Shown here: piece by piece, positions 1 through 7,000 of the stretch
How the letters are laid out: every line of letters begins with the position of its first letter
Position numbering within the stretch: the stretch's first letter is position 1
NCBI GenBank assembly: GCA_937919075.1
Contig: CALFOF010000222.1
Coordinates: forward strand, 1-12,706
Length of the DNA stretch: 12,706 nucleotides
From: an uncultured Cyanobium sp.
GTDB taxonomy: Bacteria; Cyanobacteriota; Cyanobacteriia; PCC-6307; Cyanobiaceae
Direction: 5' to 3'
The notes under the pieces: generated by a model
What the model saw: the letters and a program-made list of their open reading frames with translations, nothing else
Told to the model about the DNA's origin: nothing
The model's database searches: none
Position numbers and translations under genes: made by a program

Positions 1-1
1 G

Positions 2-529
2 CCCGATGTGGTGATGATCGACGGCGGCAAGGGTCAGCTCTCGGCGGTGATGGAAGCGCTGCGGGAGCTCAACCTGCACGAAGACCTGGTGGTGTGCTCC
101 CTGGCAAAGCAGCGGGAGGAGGTGTTTCTGCCCGGCACCAGCCAGCCGCTGGAGAGCGAACCCGACCAGCTCGGCGTGGTGTTGCTGCGGCGTCTGCGCG
201 ATGAAGCGCACCGGTTTGCGGTGAGTTTCCACCGCCAGCAACGGGGGGAGCGGATGAAGCGCTCGCGCCTGAGCGACATCCCGGGGCTGGGACCCAAGCG
301 GGTGAAGGAGCTGTTAGCGCACTTCCGCTCGATCGATGCAATCCAGCTGGCCAGCCCGGTCCAGATCGCCGCCGCACCCGGCGTGGGCCCCGCCCTGGCC
401 CAGCAGATCTGGACCTACTTCCACCCCGAAGCCGACCACGACAGTCCTGCGGCCGACCGCGACGAGCCCGAACCGGACAACCTGATGCCGGCCGCCGCTC
501 GCGAGCCCGGCGCCGCCCTGGTGCACTGA
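2..529 (+). CDS. uvrC: UvrABC excinuclease subunit C, C-terminal part (5' end outside window)
   Basis: UvrC makes the two incisions flanking a lesion after UvrA and UvrB have located it (nucleotide excision repair, cytoplasm). Only the last 175 or so codons are present; the reading frame is open to the window edge, so the true start lies upstream. Seen directly: the VMIDGGKGQ motif at the very start, whose Asp belongs to the RNase H-like 3'/5' nuclease centre; the [13 protein letters not shown] motif, whose His is another catalytic residue of that domain; and then a tandem helix-hairpin-helix region ([14 protein letters not shown] and [14 protein letters not shown]) that binds DNA. The last 35 or so residues form an acidic, low-complexity tail rich in Asp, Glu, Pro and Ala, beyond the usual end of the second hairpin. 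The stop is 14 nt before the photolyase gene, which suggests co-transcription. Identification is firm; the tail is probably lineage-specific. Confidence 0.96.
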   Translation, partial: PDVVMIDGGKGQLSAVMEALRELNLHEDLVVCSLAKQREEVFLPGTSQPLESEPDQLGVVLLRRLRDEAHRFAVSFHRQQRGERMKRSRLSDIPGLGPKRVKELLAHFRSIDAIQLASPVQIAAAPGVGPALAQQIWTYFHPEADHDSPAADRDEPEPDNLMPAAAREPGAALVH

Positions 530-531
530 GC

Positions 532-536
532 AGGAG
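532..536 (+). promoter_or_regulatory. Shine-Dalgarno site of the photolyase gene
   Basis: AGGAG lies in the 14-nt gap after the uvrC stop, 7 nt before the ATG at 544. It fixes the start of the photolyase gene and fits translation from a shared uvrC transcript. Several other genes in this window have no comparable site. Confidence 0.7.
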
Positions 537-543
537 CAAAGCG

Positions 544-2127
544 ATGGCAGGGATTGGAATCTGGGTGCTGGGCGACCAGCTGCACGCGCAGCAGGCGGCC
601 CTGGCCAGCAGCGCCCCCGGCCAGGCGCGGGTGGTGCTGATCGAGAGCAGCGGTGTGGTGGTCCGCCGCCGCTACCACCGCCAGAAGCTGGTGCTGGTGT
701 GGAGCGCCATGCGGCACTTCAGCGCCGAGCTGCAGGCGCTTGGCTGGCAGGTGGACCTGCTGGAGGCGGAGGAATTCGGCGCCACCTTGATCGACTGGAT
801 CCGTACCCACGCCATCACCACCCTGCGGCTGATGGAGCCGGCGGATCGCCCGTTCCGGCAGGCGATCGAACGGCTCGATCTGGTCGGACGCACCGGCGTG
901 CAGCTGGAATGGCTCCCCTCCAACCACTTCCTCTGGAGCCGGGAAGCGTTCGCCGCCTGGGCGGGCCGCTACAAACAGCTGCGCATGGAGCTCTTTTACC
1001 GGGAAGGGCGACGCCGCTTCGGTGTGCTGATGGACGAAGGCGAACCGCGCGGCCAGCAATGGAACTTCGACAAGGACAACCGCAAGCCGCCACGCCAGGG
1101 CCTGAAGGGACCGGCTCCGCTGCAGTTCACCCCCGATGCGATCACCTTGGCGGTGATCGAGAAAGTGCGACGGCTCGACGCCGAGCGTGCCGCCGCCGGC
1201 GAAGCGCCACTGCCCGGAGCGCTGGAGCCGTTCCACTGGGCGGTCAGTCGCGTGCAGGCGCTGCAGGTGCTTGATCACTTCGTGGCCACCCGCCTGGCCG
1301 GCTTCGGCCCCTATCAAGACGCGATGGTGAGCGGCCAGCCCACCCTCTGGCATGCCCTGCTCAGCCCCTACCTGAACCTGGGCCTGCTGGAGCCGCTGGA
1401 GGTGATCCGCCAGCTGGAGGCGGCAGGGACAGCTGCGGGCAGCCACTCAGACCAGCCGGTGCCGCTGGCCAGCCTGGAGGGGGTGATCCGGCAGCTACTG
1501 GGCTGGCGCGAATACATGCACGGCCTCTACCACTGGTTCGGCGAGGGCTATGGCGAGCACAACCACTTCGGCCACACCCAGCCCCTGCCCGTCTGGTTCG
1601 AGCAGCTGGGCGGCAGCGGCATGGCCTGCCTCGATCAGGTGCTGGGCGAACTGGCGCTCACTGGTTACGCCCATCACATCCAGCGTCTGATGGTGCTGGC
1701 CAACTACGGGCTGCTGGCGGGGCTTGATCCCCAGGCCCTCACCGCCTGGTTCCACCGCCTGTTCATCGACGGCCACGACTGGGTGATGCAGACCAACGTG
1801 CTGGGCATGGGCGTGTTCGCCGATGGCGGCCTGCTGGCCAGCAAGCCCTACGCCGCCAGCGGCCGCTACATCTCCCGCATGAGCAACTACTGCAAAGGCT
1901 GCCGCTTCGATCCGGCGCAGCGCACCGGGCCGGCGGCCTGCCCCTTCACCACCCTTTACTGGAACTTCCTGGATCGCCACGAGGCGTTGCTGCGCGGCAA
2001 TCCCCGCATGGCCCTGGTGATCGCCCAGCTCGACCGGCTGCCGGCCAAGGAGCGGCAAGCGATCGCCGCCGCCGCCGCCGCCCACCTGGAGCGGGCCGCC
2101 GGATCGGGCCCCGCCGGTGCCGCCTAA
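544..2127 (+). CDS. Iron-sulfur bacterial cryptochrome/photolyase (PhrB-like, probable (6-4) photolyase)
   Basis: A 527-residue flavoprotein of the deoxyribodipyrimidine photolyase-related group (FeS-BCP). Characterised members such as Agrobacterium PhrB use FAD, a 4Fe-4S cluster and a lumazine antenna to repair (6-4) photoproducts with light. Seen: an N-terminal Rossmann-like antenna domain starting with IGIWVLGDQLH, then an all-helical FAD domain with WREYMHGLYHWFG near residues 320-332 and a C-terminal cluster segment. Four cysteines at residues 362, 450, 453 and 466 (C-x2-C-x12-C at the end) have the same spacing I recall for the cluster ligands of PhrB (350, 438, 441, 454), so the cluster should be intact. 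The ATG has a good ribosome site 7 nt upstream. A run of six GCC codons (2065-2082) gives an Ala-rich C-terminus. It follows uvrC by 14 nt. The family is secure; the substrate ((6-4) lesion, CPD or a signalling role) is inference. Confidence 0.9.
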   Translation: MAGIGIWVLGDQLHAQQAALASSAPGQARVVLIESSGVVVRRRYHRQKLVLVWSAMRHFSAELQALGWQVDLLEAEEFGATLIDWIRTHAITTLRLMEPADRPFRQAIERLDLVGRTGVQLEWLPSNHFLWSREAFAAWAGRYKQLRMELFYREGRRRFGVLMDEGEPRGQQWNFDKDNRKPPRQGLKGPAPLQFTPDAITLAVIEKVRRLDAERAAAGEAPLPGALEPFHWAVSRVQALQVLDHFVATRLAGFGPYQDAMVSGQPTLWHALLSPYLNLGLLEPLEVIRQLEAAGTAAGSHSDQPVPLASLEGVIRQLLGWREYMHGLYHWFGEGYGEHNHFGHTQPLPVWFEQLGGSGMACLDQVLGELALTGYAHHIQRLMVLANYGLLAGLDPQALTAWFHRLFIDGHDWVMQTNVLGMGVFADGGLLASKPYAASGRYISRMSNYCKGCRFDPAQRTGPAACPFTTLYWNFLDRHEALLRGNPRMALVIAQLDRLPAKERQAIAAAAAAHLERAAGSGPAGAA

Positions 2128-2154
2128 CTTGAAGTAGCGATCCCTTCCTTGCCG

Positions 2155-2745
2155 ATGCCGGCCCTGGCCCTGCCCCCCGAGGCCTACCTCTGGTTCAAGA
2201 CCCTCCACATCGTGGGCGTGGTGGTGTGGTTTGCCGGGCTCTTCTATCTGGTGCGCCTGTTCATCTATCACGTGGAGGCCGACGCGCTGGAGGAGCCCCT
2301 GCGCGCCGCTTTCCACAGCCAGTACGAACTGATGGAGCGCCGGCTGGCCAACATCATCACCACGCCCGGCATGCTGGTGGCGGTGACGATGGCGGTGGGG
2401 CTGCTGCTGGTGCAGCCGATCTGGCTGAAACAGAGCTGGATGCACGCCAAGCTGGCCGTGGTGCTGGCCCTGCTTGCGTACCACTGGTTCTGCTACCGCC
2501 TCATGGGCCAACTCAAGGCGGGCACCTGCCGCTGGAGCGGCCGCCAGCTGCGGGCACTCAATGAGCTGCCCACCTTGATGCTGGTGCTGGTGGTGATGCT
2601 GGTGGTATTCAAGGCCCAGTTCCCCACGGGAGCGGCCACCTGGTTCCTGGTGGCCCTGGTGGTGGCGATGGCGGCCTCGATTCAGTTTTATGCCCGTTGG
2701 CGGCGGCTGCGTTCCGAACAGGAGGCGATCGCCGGTGCCGGCTGA
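2155..2745 (+). CDS. hemJ: Protoporphyrinogen IX oxidase, HemJ type
   Basis: HemJ oxidises protoporphyrinogen IX to protoporphyrin IX, the last common step of haem and chlorophyll synthesis. It is a membrane protein and the usual oxidase of this step in cyanobacteria, where it binds b-type haem. The 196-residue product (from ATG 2155) matches the family length. Seen: an N-terminal segment LWFKTLHIVGVVVWFAGLFY carrying the conserved His in the first membrane helix; a basic, polar loop with ELMERRLANIITTPGM; a second helix ending near WLKQSWMHAKLAVVLALLAYH with the conserved His and Lys; and two further hydrophobic helices, the last ending in a basic tail. An in-frame TTG at 2149 is an alternative start but has no clear ribosome site, and neither does the ATG. 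It starts 27 nt after the photolyase gene, and its end overlaps the next gene by 11 nt. A role coupling pigment synthesis to light-damage repair is only suggested by position. Confidence 0.92.
   Translation: MPALALPPEAYLWFKTLHIVGVVVWFAGLFYLVRLFIYHVEADALEEPLRAAFHSQYELMERRLANIITTPGMLVAVTMAVGLLLVQPIWLKQSWMHAKLAVVLALLAYHWFCYRLMGQLKAGTCRWSGRQLRALNELPTLMLVLVVMLVVFKAQFPTGAATWFLVALVVAMAASIQFYARWRRLRSEQEAIAGAG
2720..2725 (+). promoter_or_regulatory. Shine-Dalgarno site inside hemJ for the PHP gene
   Basis: AGGAGG, the strongest such site in the window, lies within the end of hemJ and 9 nt before the GTG at 2735. It supports GTG 2735 as the ancestral start of the PHP-domain gene and translational coupling to hemJ. 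Confidence 0.7.
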
Positions 2746-3387
2746 CCACCCACTCGCGCAGGTGCTGGCGGCGGTGGACGCGCAAAGCTGCCCCACCCGC
2801 CTCAACTTCCACTGCCACACCCAGTGCAGTGACGGCAGCCTTGAACCGCACGCGTGGCCGACCAGGCGATGGCGATGGGGCTCGAGCACTTCGCCGTCAC
2901 CGATCACCACAGCATCGCGGCCTACCAACCGGCCCGGGCGCACCTGGAGGAGCACCAGCGGCTAGGGCAGCGGGTGCCGCAGCTGTGGAGCGGGGTGGAG
3001 ATCAGCTGCCTGCTGGAAGGCTGCCTCGTGCATGTGCTGGCCCTGGGCTTTGAGCTGGACCACCCGGCTCTGGCGCCTTACGTGCGGGGCCATGCGGTGG
3101 TAGGGCCAGGGCTGCGGGCCGGCAAGGTGCGGGAGGCCATCCATGCCGCCGGCGGCCTGGCCTTGCTGGCCCATCCGGCCCGCTACCGGCGCCCTCACCA
3201 GCAGTTGATCGCCGCAGCGGCGCAGCTCGGCTTTGATGGGGCCGAAGCCTTCTACGACTACGACATGTCGTACCGCTGGCAGCCCACGCCCCTGGTGTGC
3301 GACACGATCGCCAGCCAGCTGCAGGGCCTGGGGCTACTGAGAAGTTGTGGTACCGATACCCATGGACTGGCCTTGTCAGGCCGCTAG
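2735..3387 (+). pseudogene. PHP-domain metal-dependent phosphoesterase, split by a one-base deletion
   Basis: PHP-superfamily enzymes are metal-dependent phosphoesterases of the TrpH/YciV type; in this small stand-alone form the substrate is usually unknown (a nucleotide or short RNA is possible). Translation from GTG 2735 gives NFHCHTQCSDGSLEPHA in one frame. Homology then continues without a gap in the next frame from GTG 2854 as ADQAMAMGLEHFAVTDHHSI. Restoring one base between 2854 and 2855 (GCG-xTG-GCC, reading Ala-Leu-Ala) yields a 217-residue protein with all PHP motifs: HCHT and SDG (residues 26-34), TDHHS (about 56-60), GVEIS, LLAHPARY, and CGTDTHG near the C-terminus. The start overlaps hemJ by 11 nt behind a strong ribosome site. 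The downstream frame alone could give a product of about 177 residues from GTG 2854, but it would lack the HxH metal ligands. The break may be a sequencing error or a true mutation; the remainder shows no other decay. Confidence 0.85.
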
Positions 3388-3416
3388 GGTTTGCCACAGG
3401 TTTCCGTTCCCTCATC

Positions 3417-3959
3417 ATGGGTCTCTTTGATCGTCTGTTGAACATCGGTGCCAAGGACAGCGGCTTCTCCTCCAAGCCGGCCAAACCCCAGAAGCCCGCC
3501 GCCAAGCAAGGCGAACAGACGTTCTTCCTCGACCCCGACACCTCCAGCTCCATGGGCAACGTGGAGTACATGCGGCGCTCCAACAAGATCCGGCGCACCT
3601 TCCCCGGCAATGCCGACAACCCCGGCGAGAAGGAGATGGTGCAGGAGGTCGATTCGATGTCAGCGCGGCTGGAGAAAGCCACCAGCGGCCTGCCGGTGAA
3701 CACAGCCCCTGCAACCAACAGCAGCCTCACCGGTGGTGTGCCCAAGCCGGTGAAGAAAACCTTCGCGGCTCGCCTCACCGCCGCCGAACTGGGTCAGAGG
3801 ATCAAGGGCGCGGCAGTGGCCGTCAATACTCCCGGTGGCAGCCCCGCCGGTCGCAAGGCCGATTCCAGCAGCGGCTCCCAGCCCCAGATCAACCAGCAGC
3901 AGGCCAAGCCTGGCGATATCGATCCGTTCAAGGCGATGGCCCGCGATCTCAACACCTGA
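3417..3959 (+). CDS. Conserved-looking protein of unknown function, 180 residues
   Basis: I do not recognise a named family. The product starts with a short amphipathic helix (MGLFDRLLNIGAK). A Lys/Pro/Ala-rich linker (residues 18-32) follows, then a compact block that looks like the conserved core: EQTFFLDPDTSSSMGNVEYM (33-52), RRSNKIRRTFPGNADNPGEK, and an acidic-basic helix EVDSMSARLEKA. The second half is low in complexity, with a basic patch (KPVKKTFAARLTAAELGQRI) and a polar Ser/Gln/Gly tail ending DPFKAMARDLNT. There is no signal peptide or membrane helix. The start resembles SepF and other small cytoplasmic proteins, but no SepF domain follows. Similar proteins probably occur in marine Synechococcus and Prochlorococcus, from memory and unchecked. 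It begins 29 nt after the PHP stop with no clear ribosome site and converges on cobN. The open frame and composition support a real gene. Confidence 0.75.
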   Translation: MGLFDRLLNIGAKDSGFSSKPAKPQKPAAKQGEQTFFLDPDTSSSMGNVEYMRRSNKIRRTFPGNADNPGEKEMVQEVDSMSARLEKATSGLPVNTAPATNSSLTGGVPKPVKKTFAARLTAAELGQRIKGAAVAVNTPGGSPAGRKADSSSGSQPQINQQQAKPGDIDPFKAMARDLNT

Positions 3960-3965
3960 TCCGCT

Positions 3966-4080
3966 GCTGAACGGCCGCGCCTCGCTTGTCTGGCGTTGAG
4001 CGGCCGCTGGTTGCTTGTCGGCAGATGAGTGATCTTGATTGTTTGTCAACAGATGAGCGGCCGCAGATCGCCCGTTCAGC
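3966..4080. repeat. Long-spaced inverted repeat bounding the convergent intergenic region
   Basis: GCTGAACGG at 3966-3974 is the perfect reverse complement of CCGTTCAGC at 4072-4080, with 97 nt between the arms. The right arm covers the cobN stop codon. The enclosed DNA also has palindromic GCGGCCGC cores that can pair with each other, for example 3972-3978 with 4000-4006. No T-run follows, so this is not a classic intrinsic terminator for either gene, though it could slow or stop polymerase from both sides. Chance occurrence is possible at this arm length. Confidence 0.4.
3986..4064. repeat. Three degenerate tandem units of about 28-29 bp
   Basis: Units start at 3986, 4015 and 4043 with TTGTCTGGCGTTGAG, TTGTCGGCAGATGAG and TTGTCAACAGATGAG. 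The last two match at 13 of 15 bases. Units 1 and 3 continue identically as CGGCCGC, while unit 2 continues TGATCTT. A further TGAACGGCCGC just upstream (3968-3978) resembles the end of units 1 and 3. The stretch between the unknown gene and cobN has no open frame that looks coding. Confidence 0.6.
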
Positions 4081-7000
4081 TTTCGATCAAGCCCTCGCTG
4101 CCGATCACCAGTCCCTTCAGATGCTCCAGCTGGGCAGGGTCTGCGCCCTGCCAGAGCCCCCTGTTGGCGGCCTCCAGCAACCGCTCGGCCATATCGCGCA
4201 GTGCCCACGGGTTCGACTGACGCAGGGCCTGCAGCACCTCGTCGTCCTGCAACCACTGGCGGCAGATGGCGCCATAGCTCCAATCCGGCACCCGGCCCGT
4301 GCTGGCGTCGTAGGCGAACAGGTAATCGAGGCTGGCGGCCAGCTCGAATCCGCCTTTGTAGCCATGGGCGAGCATGCCCTGAATCCAGCGCGGGTTCAGC
4401 ACCCGTGAGCGGAGCACCTTGTCGAACTCCTGCTCCAGCCGGTGCACGCGCGGCCGTTGGTGGCGCGAATGGTCGGCGAACCAGAGGGCCGGAGCGCTGC
4501 CACGCACCCGTTCGCTGGCGGCGCTGAGGCCACCCTGGAACTGGTAGTAATCGTCGGAATCCAGCAGGTCGTGCTCGCGGTTGTCCTGGTTGTGGAGCAC
4601 CACCTCCACCTGCCGCAACCGCTGCTCCAGGCCAGCGCGATCGGGGCTGGCCTCGCAGCGGCCGTCACCGCTGGCGTCGTAGCGCCAGCCGCTCCAGTTG
4701 AGAAAGGCCTCACCAAGATCGGCGCGCTGCTCCCATTGGCCGCTGTCGATCAAGCCCTGGAGGCCGGCCCCATAAGCCCCCGGCGCTGAGCCGTACACCC
4801 GGCCGCTGTGCCCCTCCTGCCGGCAATGATCTGCCAGCGGGTTGTGCCAGGCGTCTTCCTCAAGGGCCGCGACCCTCTGGCTGGCCTGGTTGATCCAGTC
4901 GACCAGCTGCGGGAAGGCGTCGCGAAACAGCCCGGAGATGCGCAGCGTCACATCCACCCGTGGCCGTTGCAGCAGGCTGAGCGGGATCACCTCCAGATCC
5001 ACCATGCGGCGGGTCGGCCCGTCCCATACCGGCCGCACCCCCATCAGCGCCAGGGCCTGGGCGATGTCCTCACCGCCGTTGCGCATCGTGGCGGTGCCCC
5101 ACACCGACAAGGCCAGGTGGCGCAGGTCGTCCCCCTCCTGCTGCAGGTGGGCTTCCAGCAGCAGGGCGGCGCTGCGGCGCCCCAGGTCCCAGGCGGCCTC
5201 GGTGGGGAGGCCGCGCAGATCCACGCTGTAGAAGTTGCGGCCGGTGGGCAGCACATCAGGGCGGCCGCGGGTCGGCGCGCCGGAGGGTCCGGCGGCGATG
5301 CGGTCCCCGGCCAGGCCCCGTAGCAGGGCCTGGCGCTCCGCGTTGGCGCAGGCCAGCAGGCGCGGTAGCAGCTGGCGCCGCACGCGCTCCAGCACGGCCT
5401 GAGTGGTTGGCCCCACCTCAACAGCCAGCTCCACAGCCGCAGTCACCTCCCTTATCGCAGGGATCGGTGAACGAACAGGAGCGGCTGCTTGTGCGCTGGT
5501 GGACGCCAGCAGCGGCCGCAGCAGTTCGAGGGCCTGGGCTTCCAGCAGGGCCACGGCATCGCCGCAGCGGCGCAGCGCAGCTTCGGCAGGGGCAGAGGCA
5601 GAGGCGTTGGCGGAGGGGGAGACATTGGCAGAGGCGTTGGCGTTCGCGGAGATGTTGGCCAGGTCCGCCAAGAGGCGTTGGCGATCCGCTGCGCTGAGCG
5701 GCGCCTCCTCCGCATCCGCCCACGGATCGAGCTGCAGCTGCAGATCGGCGGCCAGCGCCTGGGTGAGACCAGGGCCCTCGGCCAGGGGAGGCCGCGCCAG
5801 ACACAAAAGCAGCTCCAGCAGGGGCTGTGGTTCGGGCAGGTGGCCGAACACATGCAGGCCCGTGCGGATCTGGGCTTCCTTCAGTTCACACAAATAGCCA
5901 TCGGCGCCATCGAGGCGCGCCTCGAGCGCGTCGGCGGCTTCGGCAGAGGCGGCGTCACCAGCCGCGCTGAACGCGGGCAGCTCCAGGGAGGCAAGCAGCC
6001 CAGCCAGCCGCTCCCGCAACGGAGCGACGCGCTTGCTGCCCAGCTGACGGGCCTCCCAGTATTCATCCAGCAGGGTTTCAAGCTCCTGCAGCGGCCCGTA
6101 CAATCCAGCGCGATCGAGCGGTGGGGTGAGGTGATCGAGGATCACCGCCTGGGCGCGGCGTTTGGCCTGGGAGCCTTCGCCTGGATCGTTGACGATGAAC
6201 GGATAGAGGTGGGGCATGGGCCCCAGGGCCCATTCGGGGAAGCACTGATCGGAGAGGCCGAGCCCCTTGCCGGGGAGCCATTCCAGGTTGCCGTGCTTGC
6301 CCACGTGAACCACCACCTGGCTGGCGGCCACCTGCCGCAGCCACAGGTATTGGGCCAGGTAGGCGTGGGTGGGGGGCAGATCGGGGGAGTGGTAGCTGAG
6401 GCTGGGGTCGCGGCCATAGCCCCGCTCCGGCTGCACCAGCATGGCCACGGCGCCGAAACGCAGGCCACGGATCGGGAAGCCGGCACCCGCCGGCCCCTGC
6501 TCCAGGCCCTCATCGGCAGCAGGTGGTCCCCAACGGGCCTCCAGCAGGGCTCTGCCCGCTGCCGGCAACTGCTGATACCAGGCCAGGTAGGCCGCCAGGG
6601 GCAGATGATCCAGCGGCGGCCGGTGCTGACTCTCCGGGTCGTTGGTGCGTCCGGCCAGCAACTGCTGGATCAGGGCATCACCGTCAGCGGGCAGATCCGC
6701 GGGAGCCGCGCCCAGGTCGTAGCCGGCCTCCGCCAACCAGCGCAGCATCGCCGCGGCACTGGCGGGGGTGTCAAGCCCCACGCCATTGGCCAGGCGGCTG
6801 TTGCGGGTGGGGTAGTTGGACAGCACCAGGGCCACACGGCGCTGACCCACCGGAGTGCGGCGCAGCTCCACCCAGGCCGCCAGCAGGCGGGCGATCCAAT
6901 CGAGCCGTTCCGGATCCGGTTGGTAGTGCATCAGCGCCGCCGAGAGCGAGGCATCGGCCCGCTCCAGCTCCTTGAAGGCACCGACCCGGCTGGTGATGCG

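Noticed and set aside
415..1446. 343-codon open frame on the - strand opposite uvrC and the photolyase gene
   Set aside because: Shadow frame with no motif; the + strand genes in the same region are certain.
2059..2732. HIP1 palindromes (GCGATCGC at 2059-2066 and 2725-2732) as a cyanobacterial repeat signature
   Set aside because: Only two copies were noticed, both inside genes where Ala/Ile codons give the sequence easily; that is not a clear enrichment.
1495..2955. 486-codon open frame on the - strand opposite the photolyase gene and hemJ
   Set aside because: Gln/His/Gly-rich shadow translation of two clearly identified + strand genes.
3385..3390. -10 element TAGGGT before the unknown gene
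   Set aside because: No -35 hexamer at suitable spacing; it overlaps the PHP stop codon.
3417..3959. Possible SepF cell-division protein because of the MGLFDRL start
   Set aside because: The SepF core domain is missing; only the first few residues are similar.
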